DNA of 64,000 bases, taken from contig OU744449.1 of NCBI GenBank assembly GCA_916610825.1, forward strand, positions 25,615,232 to 25,679,231, given 5' to 3'. The notes beneath the pieces were generated by a model. That model saw only the letters and a list, made by a program, of their open reading frames with translations. It had not been told where the DNA came from and ran no database searches. How positions within the stretch are numbered: the first letter of the stretch is position 1; the number at the start of each line of letters is the position of its first letter. Origin of the DNA: Haliclystus octoradiatus (lineage: Eukaryota; Cnidaria; Staurozoa; Stauromedusae; Haliclystidae). This document shows, piece after piece, positions 1-10,800 of this stretch. The position numbers and the translations under genes were made by a program.

Positions 1-1528
1 GGAATCCAATACCTCTGACGGACTTCACTTATCACGTGTTCAGTTCCAACATGATGCAACTTTTCATGAATATCTTTGAGGACCAGTTTCGTCAGCTGGT
101 GAGTTGGCGATAGAACAATCTGATGTTTTGCTTCGTACGGGACAGGTGCTTTGCTGAGCCTGCCACCAACCCTCATTATGCCTTTTGTGTCACAGAATGG
201 CACCAGAGGAACGATAGAGCTGTTCTTGTGCACTGCTAATCCTTTCTTCAACAGTTCAAGATCTTCATGGTAGCTCTCACGTTGGGCAAGACTGATGGCC
301 AATGTTTCAGCTTCACTCATCTCTGTGGCTGTTATTGGGGATGACATGCTGACGGCATTGTTCTTTGTTGCAGAGACATGTCTTCGTGACCATCTACGAA
401 TTCTTGAAATTACACGTAAGATTCTTGTGATTTTACTAAATCTATGCCATTCAATAATTGACTTCCTTTGAGTAGATGTTGTTGCTAGAGACGTCGTCTT
501 GATTTCCTCTGTTGTCGTATTTAACAAAGGTGATGATGGCCAGTTTTCTTGGCATTCATGCAGGAATGCCGGTCCATTGAACCACCTATCATCTTCGAGC
601 AGTTGCGCTATCTTTAATCCCCTTGAGGCTTCATCGGACGGGTTGTTTACACCAGGGACAAGTTTCCATTCTGCTTCGTTCGTAAGTTCTTGAATTTCAG
701 AAATTCGATTTGCCACAAACGTATGATAATTTCTACTTTCACTTCTGATCCATCCAAGCACTGTAGTGGAATCCGTCCATAACGTGACGTCGAATTTCAA
801 GTCGCTTAGCTCACGTTTGATGAATACAGAAAGTCGTGACGCTAGTAACGCAGCTTGCAATTCTAGGCGTGGTAGTGATAACGCCTTTAACGGTGCAAGC
901 CTCGATTTCGCCATGATAAAATGGCAACTGACTTCTCCGTCTTTGGAAATACATCTCAGGTAAGCCACAGCAGCGAATGCGTTTTCGGAGGCATCACCAA
1001 ATACATGTAAACTGTACTCCGTTGTGTCTTTAGGTAGAAATTGACGAGGGATACTGAGATTATGCAGATGGTCTTTATCTCTCACCCAAGAATTCCATTT
1101 TGTTAATACTTCTGTAGGAAGGATGTCATCCCAACCAAAACCATTTCTCCATAGCGACTGAAGAAGTATCTTTGCTGTTATGGTAAATGGTACCAGGAAT
1201 CCAAGTGGATCGAACAATGTAGCCAACTCCGATAGAATTTCTCTTTTTGTGGTAGACATTTTTCCTTGCTTGACATTAAACGTGAATACATCCTTTGAAG
1301 CGTTCCATTTCACACCCAAAGTTCTTTGCATTTGCAGTGGTTCCAGTTCTAGGTCTCGAATTGACCTTTCTTCTGTCGGGAATGATTTTAATAGTTCCAT
1401 TGATGAGCTCATCCATTTGGTGATTTTGAAACCTGATGCTGACAGCATACCTCGTAGTTCAGTCACCAGCTTCTTCCCTTCAGTTATGGAATCAGTACCT
1501 AACAAGGCATCATCAGCATAAAAGTTTT
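1..1528 (-). CDS. BEL/Pao pol continuation: RT palm, RNase H, integrase zinc domain
   Basis: I read this frame codon by codon from the YADD box near 1510 to the window edge and found no stop. It contains the rest of the RT palm and the Pao-type connection domain (FDPLGFLVPFT near 1200). An RNase H-like region follows (FGDASENAFAAVAY near 990, then WTDSTTVLGW near 755). Near the left edge is the integrase H2C2 zinc-binding motif (LHHVGTEHVISEVRQRYW). It has no start of its own and is the downstream part of the frame above, separated by the frameshift. The integrase catalytic core must lie off the window. Confidence 0.85.
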
Positions 1529-4311
1529 TTCAGAACTGCTGACGATGCAAGCGGATGTTGGTCTGCGCCATTCTTTGCTGTTTGGTTCAATGCATGTATT
1601 GCAATTGATTGTGATGATTTGCCACCAAATACGTTAACCATCATTTGCCATACTTCTGGGTCTTTTGTGTCATCTAAATCACGCCACAGAAATCGAAGAG
1701 ACGGTTGATCTTCTTCATTGATTTTAATTCGCAGATACATTTCTTCAATATCCGCCACGATTGCCACTGACTTTTCCCTGAACCGTAGTAACACACCTGC
1801 CAGATTTTGTAGCAGGTCAGGTCCGGTAAGCAACATGCTATTAAGCGATATACCGTGTTGCTTTGCAGCGCAATCTAACACCACACGTACTTTACCCGGT
1901 TTATTTGGGTTCAGTACAGCATGATGCGGCAGATACCATTTTCTTGGATGTGGTGCCATTGCTTCTTCATCAGTCAGTATCCTTGCGTAGCCCTTTTCTT
2001 TATAATTGTGAAACACATCTTTGTACTTTTGGGCTACATTTTCATCACCTTTCAATTTTCTTTCAACTGCTAATAGTCTTTTCATAACCATGTCATAATT
2101 ATTTGGCAGTTTGATATTGTCCTTTATCCAAGGTAGACCACATGTAAATCTCCCATCAATTAATTTCATATTTTCGAGGGTTTTTAACGCTTTAATGTCT
2201 TGTTTTGGCCTTGTGTCGATTGGCGCAGTACCGAATACTTCTGTTGTCCAAAAATCCTCTACTCTTTTATGCAGCTCTTTGGTTGTGCACATGAAGGACT
2301 GCCTTGTGTTACTTGTGGAATCTATCTCTGCGATCTTTCCAGCCGCCGTCCAACCCAATTTAGTTAAATATGCAACAGGATCCGTGTCTCCGCCTGTTCT
2401 GATTGCGATAGGCGTGATAAGTGCAGCGTTGTCTGAGCCAATCAATAACGGTACCTTTTCATCTGACCAAGCATCTAATGGGATATCTTTAAGATGTTGC
2501 CATGACGACTTTACTTGTGGCCAATCAATTTTGCTGCTTTTGATATTCAGATCTTTTGTTGTTTTGACATCCTTTATGTGATAATATGTATTCGATTTAT
2601 TACCACAAATGGATACGTTCACACTTTTAGTGGCTCTAGCCACACCTTCGCCGGATACCGTCCCAATTTGTAATAACTGCTCCGGTCCATCAATTCCCAA
2701 TTTGTCTGCTAATGATTGATCAATCAAACTTACTTCACTTCCAGTATCTAACAATGCCGCGGTTTGTATTTCGTTTCCATCCATTGTTCTTACTTTTATG
2801 GCGACGACTTGCAATGCAACTTGACTGCGACAGTTGACTTTTAATGACTGTACCGTTTCCACAGTGCCAAATACACGCGGAGCACCATGAAGTAGTGGGT
2901 GGTGTAATTTTTTACAATTTTCGAATCCACATTGCTTAGTTGAAGAACAGAAACGAGAACGATGCCCTGTCTTCAAACATCTGAAGCATAAGTGTTTGTC
3001 CTTACATAGGTCAGCTTTCTCTTCTACTGACTTTCCTTTGAATATACTACAGTTTTGAACTTCATGATGACTGTCATCGCAGCATTGACACGATTTCTGT
3101 GAATTTTCTTCGTTCGTTGTTGTTAGCGTAGTTACTTTTACTGGTCTTGAATACGTCATTTTTGCTTTTGACGGAGTCGGAGCGAAAGTCGGAGCCGGTT
3201 TCTTCAACGAGCTGACAGCTCTTGCGGCACTCACTTTTCTCTTCAGCCATTGATCAAATGCACTCAAGCATGGCAATTGATCTTTCTCTTCTAATCGGAT
3301 TAATTCTTCACCCCATCGGTTTAACATACCGTATGGTAACCGTTTAGCAACATGTTCGAGGTTGCTTACTGATGTCAGGTCTGCTACGTAGCCTAAGTTT
3401 GTCAATGTCGTAACTAGGCCTGTTAGCGCAGCAGAGAACCTTTGCAAGCCATCAGTATCACTCGCATTTACAGGGGCCTTTGAAACCACGTTTTCTATGA
3501 AAGCTTTTGCTATCAATCTAGGCTTGCCAAATTGTTCTTTTAAATGTGCAAGCGCTTTTGCATAGTTACTTCCACATACTAAGAAACCTGATAATTCAGT
3601 TTCGGCAATGTCCGTACAGCACTCTTGCAAATAGGCCATTTTTTGGTCATTAGTCATGGGTGTATTATGAATTAGCGATCTAAATAAGCCGATAAACTTT
3701 GGCCAATTAATTGGGTTACCATCAAACTTGCCTAAAGTTAGACCTTTCAATAACTGCCGGCCCATTGGATATGCCGGTATGACGTCATTGTTACGTACTA
3801 TTGTTGAATCGAATTCTATTTCAGGGATGTCGTTAATCCAGGTGTCGTGACTTGTAGCAGGCGATCGATTTGATGGCTTATCTATTTTCTTTGTACTTAT
3901 TTCGTGTAGAATTGCAGTAGATTTATTTTTCTGAGCTATTTGTTCATCTCCGAAATCTTTCAACCTCTCTTCTAAGAGTTCTGAGCCATCTGCCTCGATT
4001 GCATGACGCTCTTCAAGCTCTGCCAACGCTAACTCATCTGTTATCCTTTCTTGTTCGAGGTTGGCCTCTTGTTGCTTACGTATTTGTTCTTTCTTTGACT
4101 GTTGCTGTAACAATATCAATCTCTCTTTCTTTTGTCTTGCTACGGAAATACGTGATGCGTTGCTTGAGGCGATCGAACTGACGTGTCTCTGACGATCGGC
4201 GATGTCGTACGACTTGATCGTCAATCTTTGGCGTCGTCTTTTCCGTTGCTGTTGGTTGATTGTCTGTTGATGTTGAAGTTTGTTGACCAGTCGTCGTCGG
4301 CCTGTCATCAA
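1513..4311 (-). CDS. BEL/Pao gag-protease-reverse transcriptase, 3' end frameshifted
   Basis: This is a 932-residue frame. Approximate order: charged coiled coil (60-120), DUF1759 gag domain (185-335, with the FDGNPINWPKF signature), Cys/His zinc knuckles (400-470, including CFRCLKTGHRSRFC), retroviral-type aspartic protease with the LLDTGSEVSLID active site (about 510-535), and the N-terminal half of reverse transcriptase (about 740-930). The frame stops at 1513, immediately before the catalytic YADD box. That box is present in another frame right after a run of six A residues. The break is therefore a one-base length change in a homopolymer: a real mutation, an assembly error or, less likely, programmed slippage. 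The apparent N terminus lies inside the gag frame above, so the true protein start is probably upstream. Confidence 0.85.
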   Translation of the reverse strand: MMTGRRRLVNKLQHQQTINQQQRKRRRQRLTIKSYDIADRQRHVSSIASSNASRISVARQKKERLILLQQQSKKEQIRKQQEANLEQERITDELALAELEERHAIEADGSELLEERLKDFGDEQIAQKNKSTAILHEISTKKIDKPSNRSPATSHDTWINDIPEIEFDSTIVRNNDVIPAYPMGRQLLKGLTLGKFDGNPINWPKFIGLFRSLIHNTPMTNDQKMAYLQECCTDIAETELSGFLVCGSNYAKALAHLKEQFGKPRLIAKAFIENVVSKAPVNASDTDGLQRFSAALTGLVTTLTNLGYVADLTSVSNLEHVAKRLPYGMLNRWGEELIRLEEKDQLPCLSAFDQWLKRKVSAARAVSSLKKPAPTFAPTPSKAKMTYSRPVKVTTLTTTNEENSQKSCQCCDDSHHEVQNCSIFKGKSVEEKADLCKDKHLCFRCLKTGHRSRFCSSTKQCGFENCKKLHHPLLHGAPRVFGTVETVQSLKVNCRSQVALQVVAIKVRTMDGNEIQTAALLDTGSEVSLIDQSLADKLGIDGPEQLLQIGTVSGEGVARATKSVNVSICGNKSNTYYHIKDVKTTKDLNIKSSKIDWPQVKSSWQHLKDIPLDAWSDEKVPLLIGSDNAALITPIAIRTGGDTDPVAYLTKLGWTAAGKIAEIDSTSNTRQSFMCTTKELHKRVEDFWTTEVFGTAPIDTRPKQDIKALKTLENMKLIDGRFTCGLPWIKDNIKLPNNYDMVMKRLLAVERKLKGDENVAQKYKDVFHNYKEKGYARILTDEEAMAPHPRKWYLPHHAVLNPNKPGKVRVVLDCAAKQHGISLNSMLLTGPDLLQNLAGVLLRFREKSVAIVADIEEMYLRIKINEEDQPSLRFLWRDLDDTKDPEVWQMMVNVFGGKSSQSIAIHALNQTAKNGADQHPLASSAVLKKLLC

Positions 4312-4648
4312 TCATGGTTAGAACTTCCTTTGCACCGATTATATAACGGTGGTGCTTTTCTTCGTCCTCTTCCGATGAAACAGTTTCACCTACTGCGTCG
4401 AGGTATGCCTGGTGAGCGACAGTGAGTTCACGAGTAACTTCTAATAACGTTTTACGCATTGAATTAATTTTTTGAATGTCTGTTTCGCTTATGACGGCTC
4501 CCAAACAAGCATTTTGAACTCTTGTGAGCTTCGAACGAACCTTCGTTTGGTTACGGGTTACATCTTGAATTAATCTTCGATGTTCATCATCATCTTCTTC
4601 GAATTCTTGAGATGACATTACGGTAAACGATTTAAATTCAAATAACAA
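4076..4648 (-). CDS. BEL/Pao gag N-terminal reading frame
   Basis: This is a 190-residue open frame starting at an ATG 5' of the main retrotransposon frame. It is rich in Glu, Lys, Arg and Gln, with heptad-like spacing around residues 15-90 that suggests a coiled coil, as in BEL gag leaders. It overlaps the next frame (1513-4311) by about 235 bases. The family-like sequence appears to switch frames near 4150-4230, where this frame loses its character and the other gains the usual Ser-rich then Gln/Lys/Glu-rich gag stretch. A small indel there is the simplest reading. An internal ATG at residue 11 could be the real start. Confidence 0.65.
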   Translation of the reverse strand: MLFEFKSFTVMSSQEFEEDDDEHRRLIQDVTRNQTKVRSKLTRVQNACLGAVISETDIQKINSMRKTLLEVTRELTVAHQAYLDAVGETVSSEEDEEKHHRYIIGAKEVLTMIDDRPTTTGQQTSTSTDNQPTATEKTTPKIDDQVVRHRRSSETRQFDRLKQRITYFRSKTKEREIDIVTATVKERTNT

Positions 4649-5101
4649 ATTTAAAGTAAACTACAATTATATATATATACACTGTATTGACAATTTACAA
4701 TTCATTATAACCAACGAGGCAATCACCACTCCGGTTCGACAGGCCCAATGTTTGAAACGATTTAACTGATTTTTTCAGTGGCGATTGTTTGTTCTCAAAG
4801 TTGATTAGAATGCAATAAATAGTCAATTGTAATTTTAGGTTGTATTTTATTTACGAGATTAATGATTTACAATTTAACGATATGAAATAATTACATATAA
4901 TATAAAAAGAATAAACGTTCATACAACCTGGCTCTTCGGTATCTTTGAGCTGTAATATGATGATAATGTCTTTAAAACGACGATAATAATAACGGTGATT
5001 CTCTAAACTTATTTTGAACGATTTGGTGTGGCCTTTCAACGATGCCAACACCATGAGAATAACAATATAAAAATTGATTATAAAATATATATAAAAATTG
5101 C

Positions 5102-5129
5102 ACGACCAATATTAACATTAATATTGGTC
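5102..5129. repeat. Perfect 13-bp inverted repeat (hairpin)
   Basis: The arms CGACCAATATTAA and TTAATATTGGTCG are perfect inverted copies separated by 2 bases. The hairpin lies in the putative 5' LTR/leader of the BEL/Pao element. It could be the structured part of an LTR R region or an unrelated small palindrome. The rest of 4649-5480 is AT-rich with no gene that I recognise. Confidence 0.6.
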
Positions 5130-5492
5130 GGCATTTAAACGAGGCTTGAATCAAACGAGGCCGTAATAACGCTATTTTCAACAATCACATTAATAACAAT
5201 ATTCTCGTTATCTGCAGTATATTATGTTCAAGCTCGGGCTAATTTCAAGATGAATTTTAAAGTTCAGCATTAGGTGACAATTACTGGACTTGAACTATTT
5301 ACGGACCGAAGAGACCGAGATTCGAGAATTATTTGGGGGTTCCTCCCTGCTCCCCACACCCTGGGCCTAGAAAGTAGTCTAATTTACAGCTATTGGAAGA
5401 AGATTGGATTAGGTCTTGATGGTTACGGTAACTGTTCCTAAAAAATAAGGAATCGTGAATCCCCTGATGCTGATATGGATTTATAGTTGGAC

Positions 5493-6287
5493 GTGGATAG
5501 AGTCCCGGTAACCGGGTCTTTGGTTGAAAAAAGCAAGAGTCCCGGTAGTCCAATTCGCATGCGCAGAACGCTTTTCTGTCTTCGAAATGTGTAGCCTAAA
5601 TAAAACTTTCAATTTTCTTAAACTTTAAAGTTATATCTATTTTAAAAGTTATTAAAAGATATCACATTTATTTGATAATGACATTGAGGCAAATAGGATA
5701 ACTTGTGAAACGGACTCAACATTTTTGGAACTACAGTAAATGCTTGATTTAGCAGAAACAGAAAATTATTTAATCGACGTCGCGTTTTTCACGATGGCCG
5801 ACAGATACATTCAAGACGTTCAACAAGCTGAAATCAGATCTCACATTTGTAGAATGAATATAATATTTTACTGCCTAAACACAGTGGATCAACCATTTGT
5901 AATTGTTTTCTGTCAATAAAATCAGCAACGACATAGTTTCACAATCATGAAAGCGGCTAGCCTAGCTAAAGAATCGCTGTTTTCACTTTGTTCCACAATA
6001 TTAAGAATGTGGAAAACTTTGAAGAAAACATCTGAAGCAGTGCTTCTTTATATTTATCGAATATATATATATAGATGTATATCAGCATATCAGATTATAA
6101 ATTGATCAATGTAGTTTAATTTTCACGAAAGAATTTTCAATCCCATTGCATCGAAAAGCCGTGACAGAAATGAAAATACGATATTGATGTTTCACGCTTT
6201 GACGCTTGGCGTTGTGCGCGTGCGCATTTGACTGCCGGGACTTTAGTTTTTTTCAACCAAAGACCCGGTTACCGGGACTATATCCAC
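5493..6287. mobile_element. Non-autonomous DNA transposon with ~75-bp terminal inverted repeats
   Basis: The left arm (5493-5574) and the reverse complement of the right arm (6211-6287) match over about 75 bases. Both start GTGGATA, include the palindrome CCCGGTAACCGGG followed by TCTTTGGTTGAAAAAA, and end in a GCGCA-rich tract. The 640-bp interior has no open frame of note. The right end is about 50 bases from the splice donor of the METTL23-like exon, so the element sits in that intron. I could not define a target-site duplication or a superfamily. Confidence 0.85.
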
Positions 6288-6336
6288 TTCGTTTATAGTT
6301 TTAAAGTTTGATGCAAATCTGCTCTTACGGTCTCAC

Positions 6337-6546
6337 CTCAAGTATGTTTTTTCCAACAACATCATTTCTTTTGCTCCATATGAACTGAGCCAACACACGA
6401 GAACAAGGCCAAATGTGAAGGCTGTATAATGGTTTATATGTTTCAATCACTTTGATTTCTATAGTATCGTTCTTCTCAGAATTGTATAAACTTATAAGCT
6501 TTTGTTGCTTGTTGTCTGGCAACTTTTCGCCATTTTCTGCTTGCAT
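6337..6546 (-). CDS. METTL23: METTL23-like methyltransferase, first coding exon only
   Basis: Seventy codons from an ATG at 6546 end in phase 0 at a good donor (GAG|GTGAGA). The C-terminal half carries the family signature LHIWPCSRVLAQFIWSK and leads into VVGKNILE, the residues before the SAM-binding GAG motif of the class I methyltransferase fold. METTL23 is a small seven-beta-strand methyltransferase of the METTL21-like group, reported to act in the nucleus. The motif I and catalytic exons are not in the window and should lie left of position 1, beyond the BEL/Pao insertion. DHRS7B lies upstream in the same direction. A related METTL21/22 member is possible, but WPC..VLAQ fits METTL23 best. 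Confidence 0.83.
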
Positions 6547-7881
6547 GATTTAGAGTAAGTGACAAGATTGGGATCTGGTATCTAATATTTTGATGGCTAT
6601 AATCCTGTATGCAGAACAGTCTTGTAAAAATAAACCACTAAAGAAACTTAAAGAAACTTTATTATAATTTGACAAACAAATTTATTGCTGATTATGTTCA
6701 AAAAGAGATCGATATACCAGAAACAGTATTCACATATCCATATTATGTATACAAATGCGATAGTTAACATGTCATGAACACCTTATGAACAGTTCACAGA
6801 CAGAATAAACAGTTCTTCATGGACTTTAATAATTGGTCGTTTTTCATAGTTCATTTTATGAATATTTTATTATTTTTCCGAAACTATTGAATGATTACTA
6901 GCAAATTCAAAAGCACGCCAGGTCTGACAGATGAACTTTACGAGCTTTCATAAACTGTTTATGAACGCCTGATTAACAGCTTATAAACAGTTCATCGACA
7001 TTTAACGGTGTATGTATGACCTGTTTTTCATAGTACATGTTATGAATTATTCTATTATTTTTCTTAAAATTATCGAATGATTACAAGCAAATGGATCGGT
7101 TAATTTGATTGTTGAAGAAATATAGGCGAAAGCACGCCTGGGCTGACAGATCATGAACTTTACAAGCATTCATGAACTGTTTATGAACGCCTGATTAACA
7201 GTTTATAAACAGTTCATTGGACATTTAGGAAACGGTGTATAAGCTGTTCATGAAAATTGGGCTGTTTAACGTTCATGAACATTTCACAAGGGTATTGCCT
7301 ATAAGCACATAATCAGTATAGACGTCATAAGTAATCTCTGATTGTTAAATACACAATACACATGTATATAAATGTGTATGGATGATCTATTATTGTGTAA
7401 TAAAAACAGATATAAGAAATAAAAATTATAAGACATATTTGTAAAAATACATTTTAAATTTTTATTCTATAATGAACGATAACATTGTTATAACAACTCT
7501 GTGGTTAGCCTGCGTGCGGACAGGTTATCTCTCGTATAGTATGTCTGCGTACTGGCACCGAGTACCACGTACCAAATATTTATACTGAATTCATATTAAA
7601 TAAATATTTACGTGGTGTGGTTTCCTGTCATTCATTAGTATTCATCATTTTAAAATACTTGTCAATCGAAATATTTTACTTGCCAATTACAACATACTAC
7701 AAAAAAGTGATAGTGAAAAGAACAATCAATACGCTATAAACCATGGCTAAACTCAGCGTAATGCGCAGAAGGACTATACCAAAAAAGTATGTTTGCACGC
7801 AGGCTACTGGTGGGATTTAAATAATATAAAATATTCCTCCAAAGCAAGTTCATCTTGAAAGCACAATATGTGGTTATAATG
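6547..7881. other. Spacer between DHRS7B 3' end and METTL23-like start
   Basis: I see no gene here. Positions 6765-7295 are filled with copies of the TTCATGAAC-rich repeat, including two similar blocks (about 6895-7010 and 7075-7225) that look like a local duplication. Positions 7506-7806 hold a TAGCCTGCG-ended MITE. The METTL23-like promoter and the DHRS7B 3' UTR must lie here, but no motif marks them clearly. Confidence 0.6.
7506..7806. mobile_element. MITE with TAGCCTGCG termini (copy 1)
   Basis: It starts TAGCCTGCGTGCGGAC and ends with the inverted form GCACGCAGGCTA. The interior matches 57010-57293 in the opposite orientation, including stretches around the TACTGAATTCATATTAAA core and a GGTTTCCTGTCATT block. 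No clean target duplication survives at this copy. The shorter relatives at 47385 and 58844 carry 9-bp duplications, which points to a Mutator-like mover. Confidence 0.75.
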
Positions 7882-10800
7882 TCAAGATGTTTTCATTTTT
7901 AACTGATGTGATATGGCTCTTTTCTTCATAATGTAGCAGAATAAATTTGGGAACAGATTTCTTAAATATGAGCAAAGACGAGCCGGAAAGTCTGCTAGGA
8001 TGATATCTTTTTCTCCATATTCTACAGCTTGAAGGAGTCTTTCTGCGACATACTCTGGAGTCATTCCTGATTCAGTTGTTTTGTCCATCACTAGAAATGA
8101 AACAAAAAATTTTAACTGTACAATTTTTAGACGTGTGAGCATGACAATCACTCTTTATTATACCACCTTGCTTGATATTGCCTTGAATTTCATTTTGAAT
8201 TCATCCAAAACAAACTTTAACAAAGGGAGTTAAGCTTGGATGGTAGAGCAACCGAGTTGCAGATCTGATCATAACTGGTGAACTGTGGCTCAAATCCCTC
8301 AAAGATCAACTTAGCATTGACTTTATCTAAAATATCAAATGAGTACCGTTGTGAGTAGCTTTGGCGCATCGCTGGCTCGCTGCACATTGACAATCGAAGA
8401 CTCAAACTCCATCTGGCATAAAATCTTTTAAAATTTATCTAAACCGTCGCGGATGAGATCAATAAACAGTATTTACAATCACTGCACTTAGCGAAAAGAG
8501 CCACTAGAAGAATGGTACGGATGCCTTTCGGTAGGGCGATACTGTCTAAATTACTTTTTTCTTCAAACTTTTACATCTTACCTTCAACTTTGCCTAACAC
8601 CTACGTTTTAGCTATCCAGAACTGGGATTTTATTTCATAGGTTTGCAAATCAGCAAGTCGAGAAAGTTTCTTCCTTGGTTTATGAAGCTAAATAGCATAT
8701 TACAGCTCAGCAAATATTTAAATGGAACAGAAGTATAATTTTACATAGGCTTAGTAATTTTCATGCAAAAACAGAATTCGATAACCTTACTGATACTATA
8801 AGACTCAAATGAATTATGAGATACAGGGAAGTTTAATTTGAATTATTTATTACAGTGAAACCTGTATATAACGGCCAGCTACGAGAGGTAGATAAATTGA
8901 CCATTATAGACAGGTGGCCTTTATATATAGGTTCGATTCAATAGAAAATATTATTTTAGACATCGCAAAAGTGACCACTATAGACAGGTGGCCGCTGTAT
9001 AGAGGTGACTGTTATAACACGTTTGACTGTACATAAATAAAGTAGGTCTCAGTATAATTACCTCCGTACTGCGATCCATCTGCATTTAAAGCATTCAATG
9101 ACAGATTTGTTTTGATATAACCAGGTGAAAAAACTGTGACATGAATATTTTTGTTTGCCACTTCAGATCTTAAACAATCGAAAAATGCTTGACAGGCATG
9201 TTTGCTGGCAGAATCTAGAAAAAGACAAAAGAGTATAACAATGACAATAACAGTCCACAAAAGACGCCAGCATCGGTTTGGGTTATGTAGGCCAACGAGA
9301 AATCTGAGTGGTCGAAAAAATTTACGATCAGAATCTGATCTGATCAGAGCGAGAATAATCTGTAAAAATCAGAAAATTTTGTAATCATATTTGTTAATCC
9401 GATCTGATTCGATCAGAATTGAATCCGATATTGAGAAATTATTGTCGCCATTAAACTATTTATTTTGCATGGGCACGATTTTGGAAAAACATTTCCCAGA
9501 ACTGTTCATGAACTGTCTGTGAAGGTTCATGAACTCTTCATTAACAGTTGATGAGAATTTGGGGCCATTAAACGTTCATGAACTGTCCATGAACTGTTCA
9601 TGGACTCCCGAACGGTTTTTCGAGGAGTTACATGCCTCTTGTGTGCCAAATATCAATAGCTCATAAGAAATTGTACAACAATAAATTATCATAAGATATA
9701 ATTGGATTTCATTGTGATTATTCAATTCTACTTACAAGCTGATCTAAAAGGGACAGAAATCTTTCCTTGAACTGAACTAACATTGACAATATGACCAGAT
9801 TGTTGTTCTAACATTGCCGGGAGAATAGCTGAAAAATATAATCAATTATTTATAATCCAATTCAGGGTAAAAAAAATAGGAAACCTGCATTCCTAGATTC
9901 TGGAAGGCTATAACAAATTGGGAAGACAATTGCTATTTTAAAGAGAGTGAAACTCGGTACATGAACTCAGTTGGCGAACCTTACTTCATGAACATTGCAA
10001 AAATCACAAACTGTTTATGAACACCTAATCAACCGTTCACAAGCTGTTTGTGATTAGTCCATAAAATTGGTCTTTTTATTGTTCATGAAATTTTTTCACA
10101 CTGGGGGCTGTTTAGCTAACTCGTAAAATATACTTATACTTCATTTAAAAATGATTTATGAGATCTTTTCTATTTTATTATTAAAGATGCAAAAATTACT
10201 GATGGGCTCTACGCCTTAGTAGAGTCGTCATGTGCATGTCTACATTGCCGTTGTTGTTTGTATTGTTTCTGCATCTGAAACATAACATGCTAAAATTTGA
10301 AATTTGAAGCCAAGCAGAAGCCATGCATGGCATTGATTGTTGAATTATGATAGGCGTTATTCAAAATTAAGCTTGTAGCGACTGTCGGTTAATGCTGCCC
10401 TTTCTCACTTATCACAAAATAATGTAATGATCTTGAATGTTAGTTACATTTTGCGTTCTAATGAGTAATAGCCTTGCAGGAAAAATGTATTTAGTTTATG
10501 AATTGTTCATGAATAGAATATGTAATAAATAGTTCATGAACATTAGATGGCCTGTGTCTCACGGCACTAGTCACCTTAGACTGTAAATATTTCTATATCA
10601 AACAGTCAGATATCTGTTCCTCCGTTTGATTTTAATATTCTCAATGCTAACATATTGAAATACTAACTATTTCGATGTTTTGTTGTTTGGATGTGTTTAA
10701 TAAGCGTATATTATGGCACTACAGTAGTCTAATAAAAATATTTAATGGTACAGTAAAACCTGTATTTAACAGCCAGCTATCAGAGGTAGCCACAATGATC

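Larger units (their letters stand above)
1..5479 (-). mobile_element. BEL/Pao LTR retrotransposon, truncated by left edge
   Basis: The minus strand reads, in order, a coiled-coil gag-like N terminus, a DUF1759-type gag domain, CCHC zinc knuckles, an aspartic protease, a reverse transcriptase with a YADD box, an RNase H region and the start of the H2C2 integrase zinc-binding domain. This order is typical of the BEL/Pao superfamily. The integrase core and 3' LTR would lie beyond position 1. The 5' leader and LTR should lie between 4649 and about 5480, but I could not fix their borders because no second LTR is in view. That stretch does contain a perfect 13-bp hairpin (5102-5129). Two frame changes break the coding region, so this copy looks inactive. 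It sits in the same orientation as the METTL23-like gene, apparently inside its first intron. Confidence 0.9.

Noticed and set aside
4720-4770. Possible primer-binding site of the BEL/Pao element (minus-strand TGGGCCTGTCGAACCGG)
   Set aside because: It begins TGG but does not match a full tRNA 3' end convincingly, and the LTR border cannot be confirmed without the other LTR.
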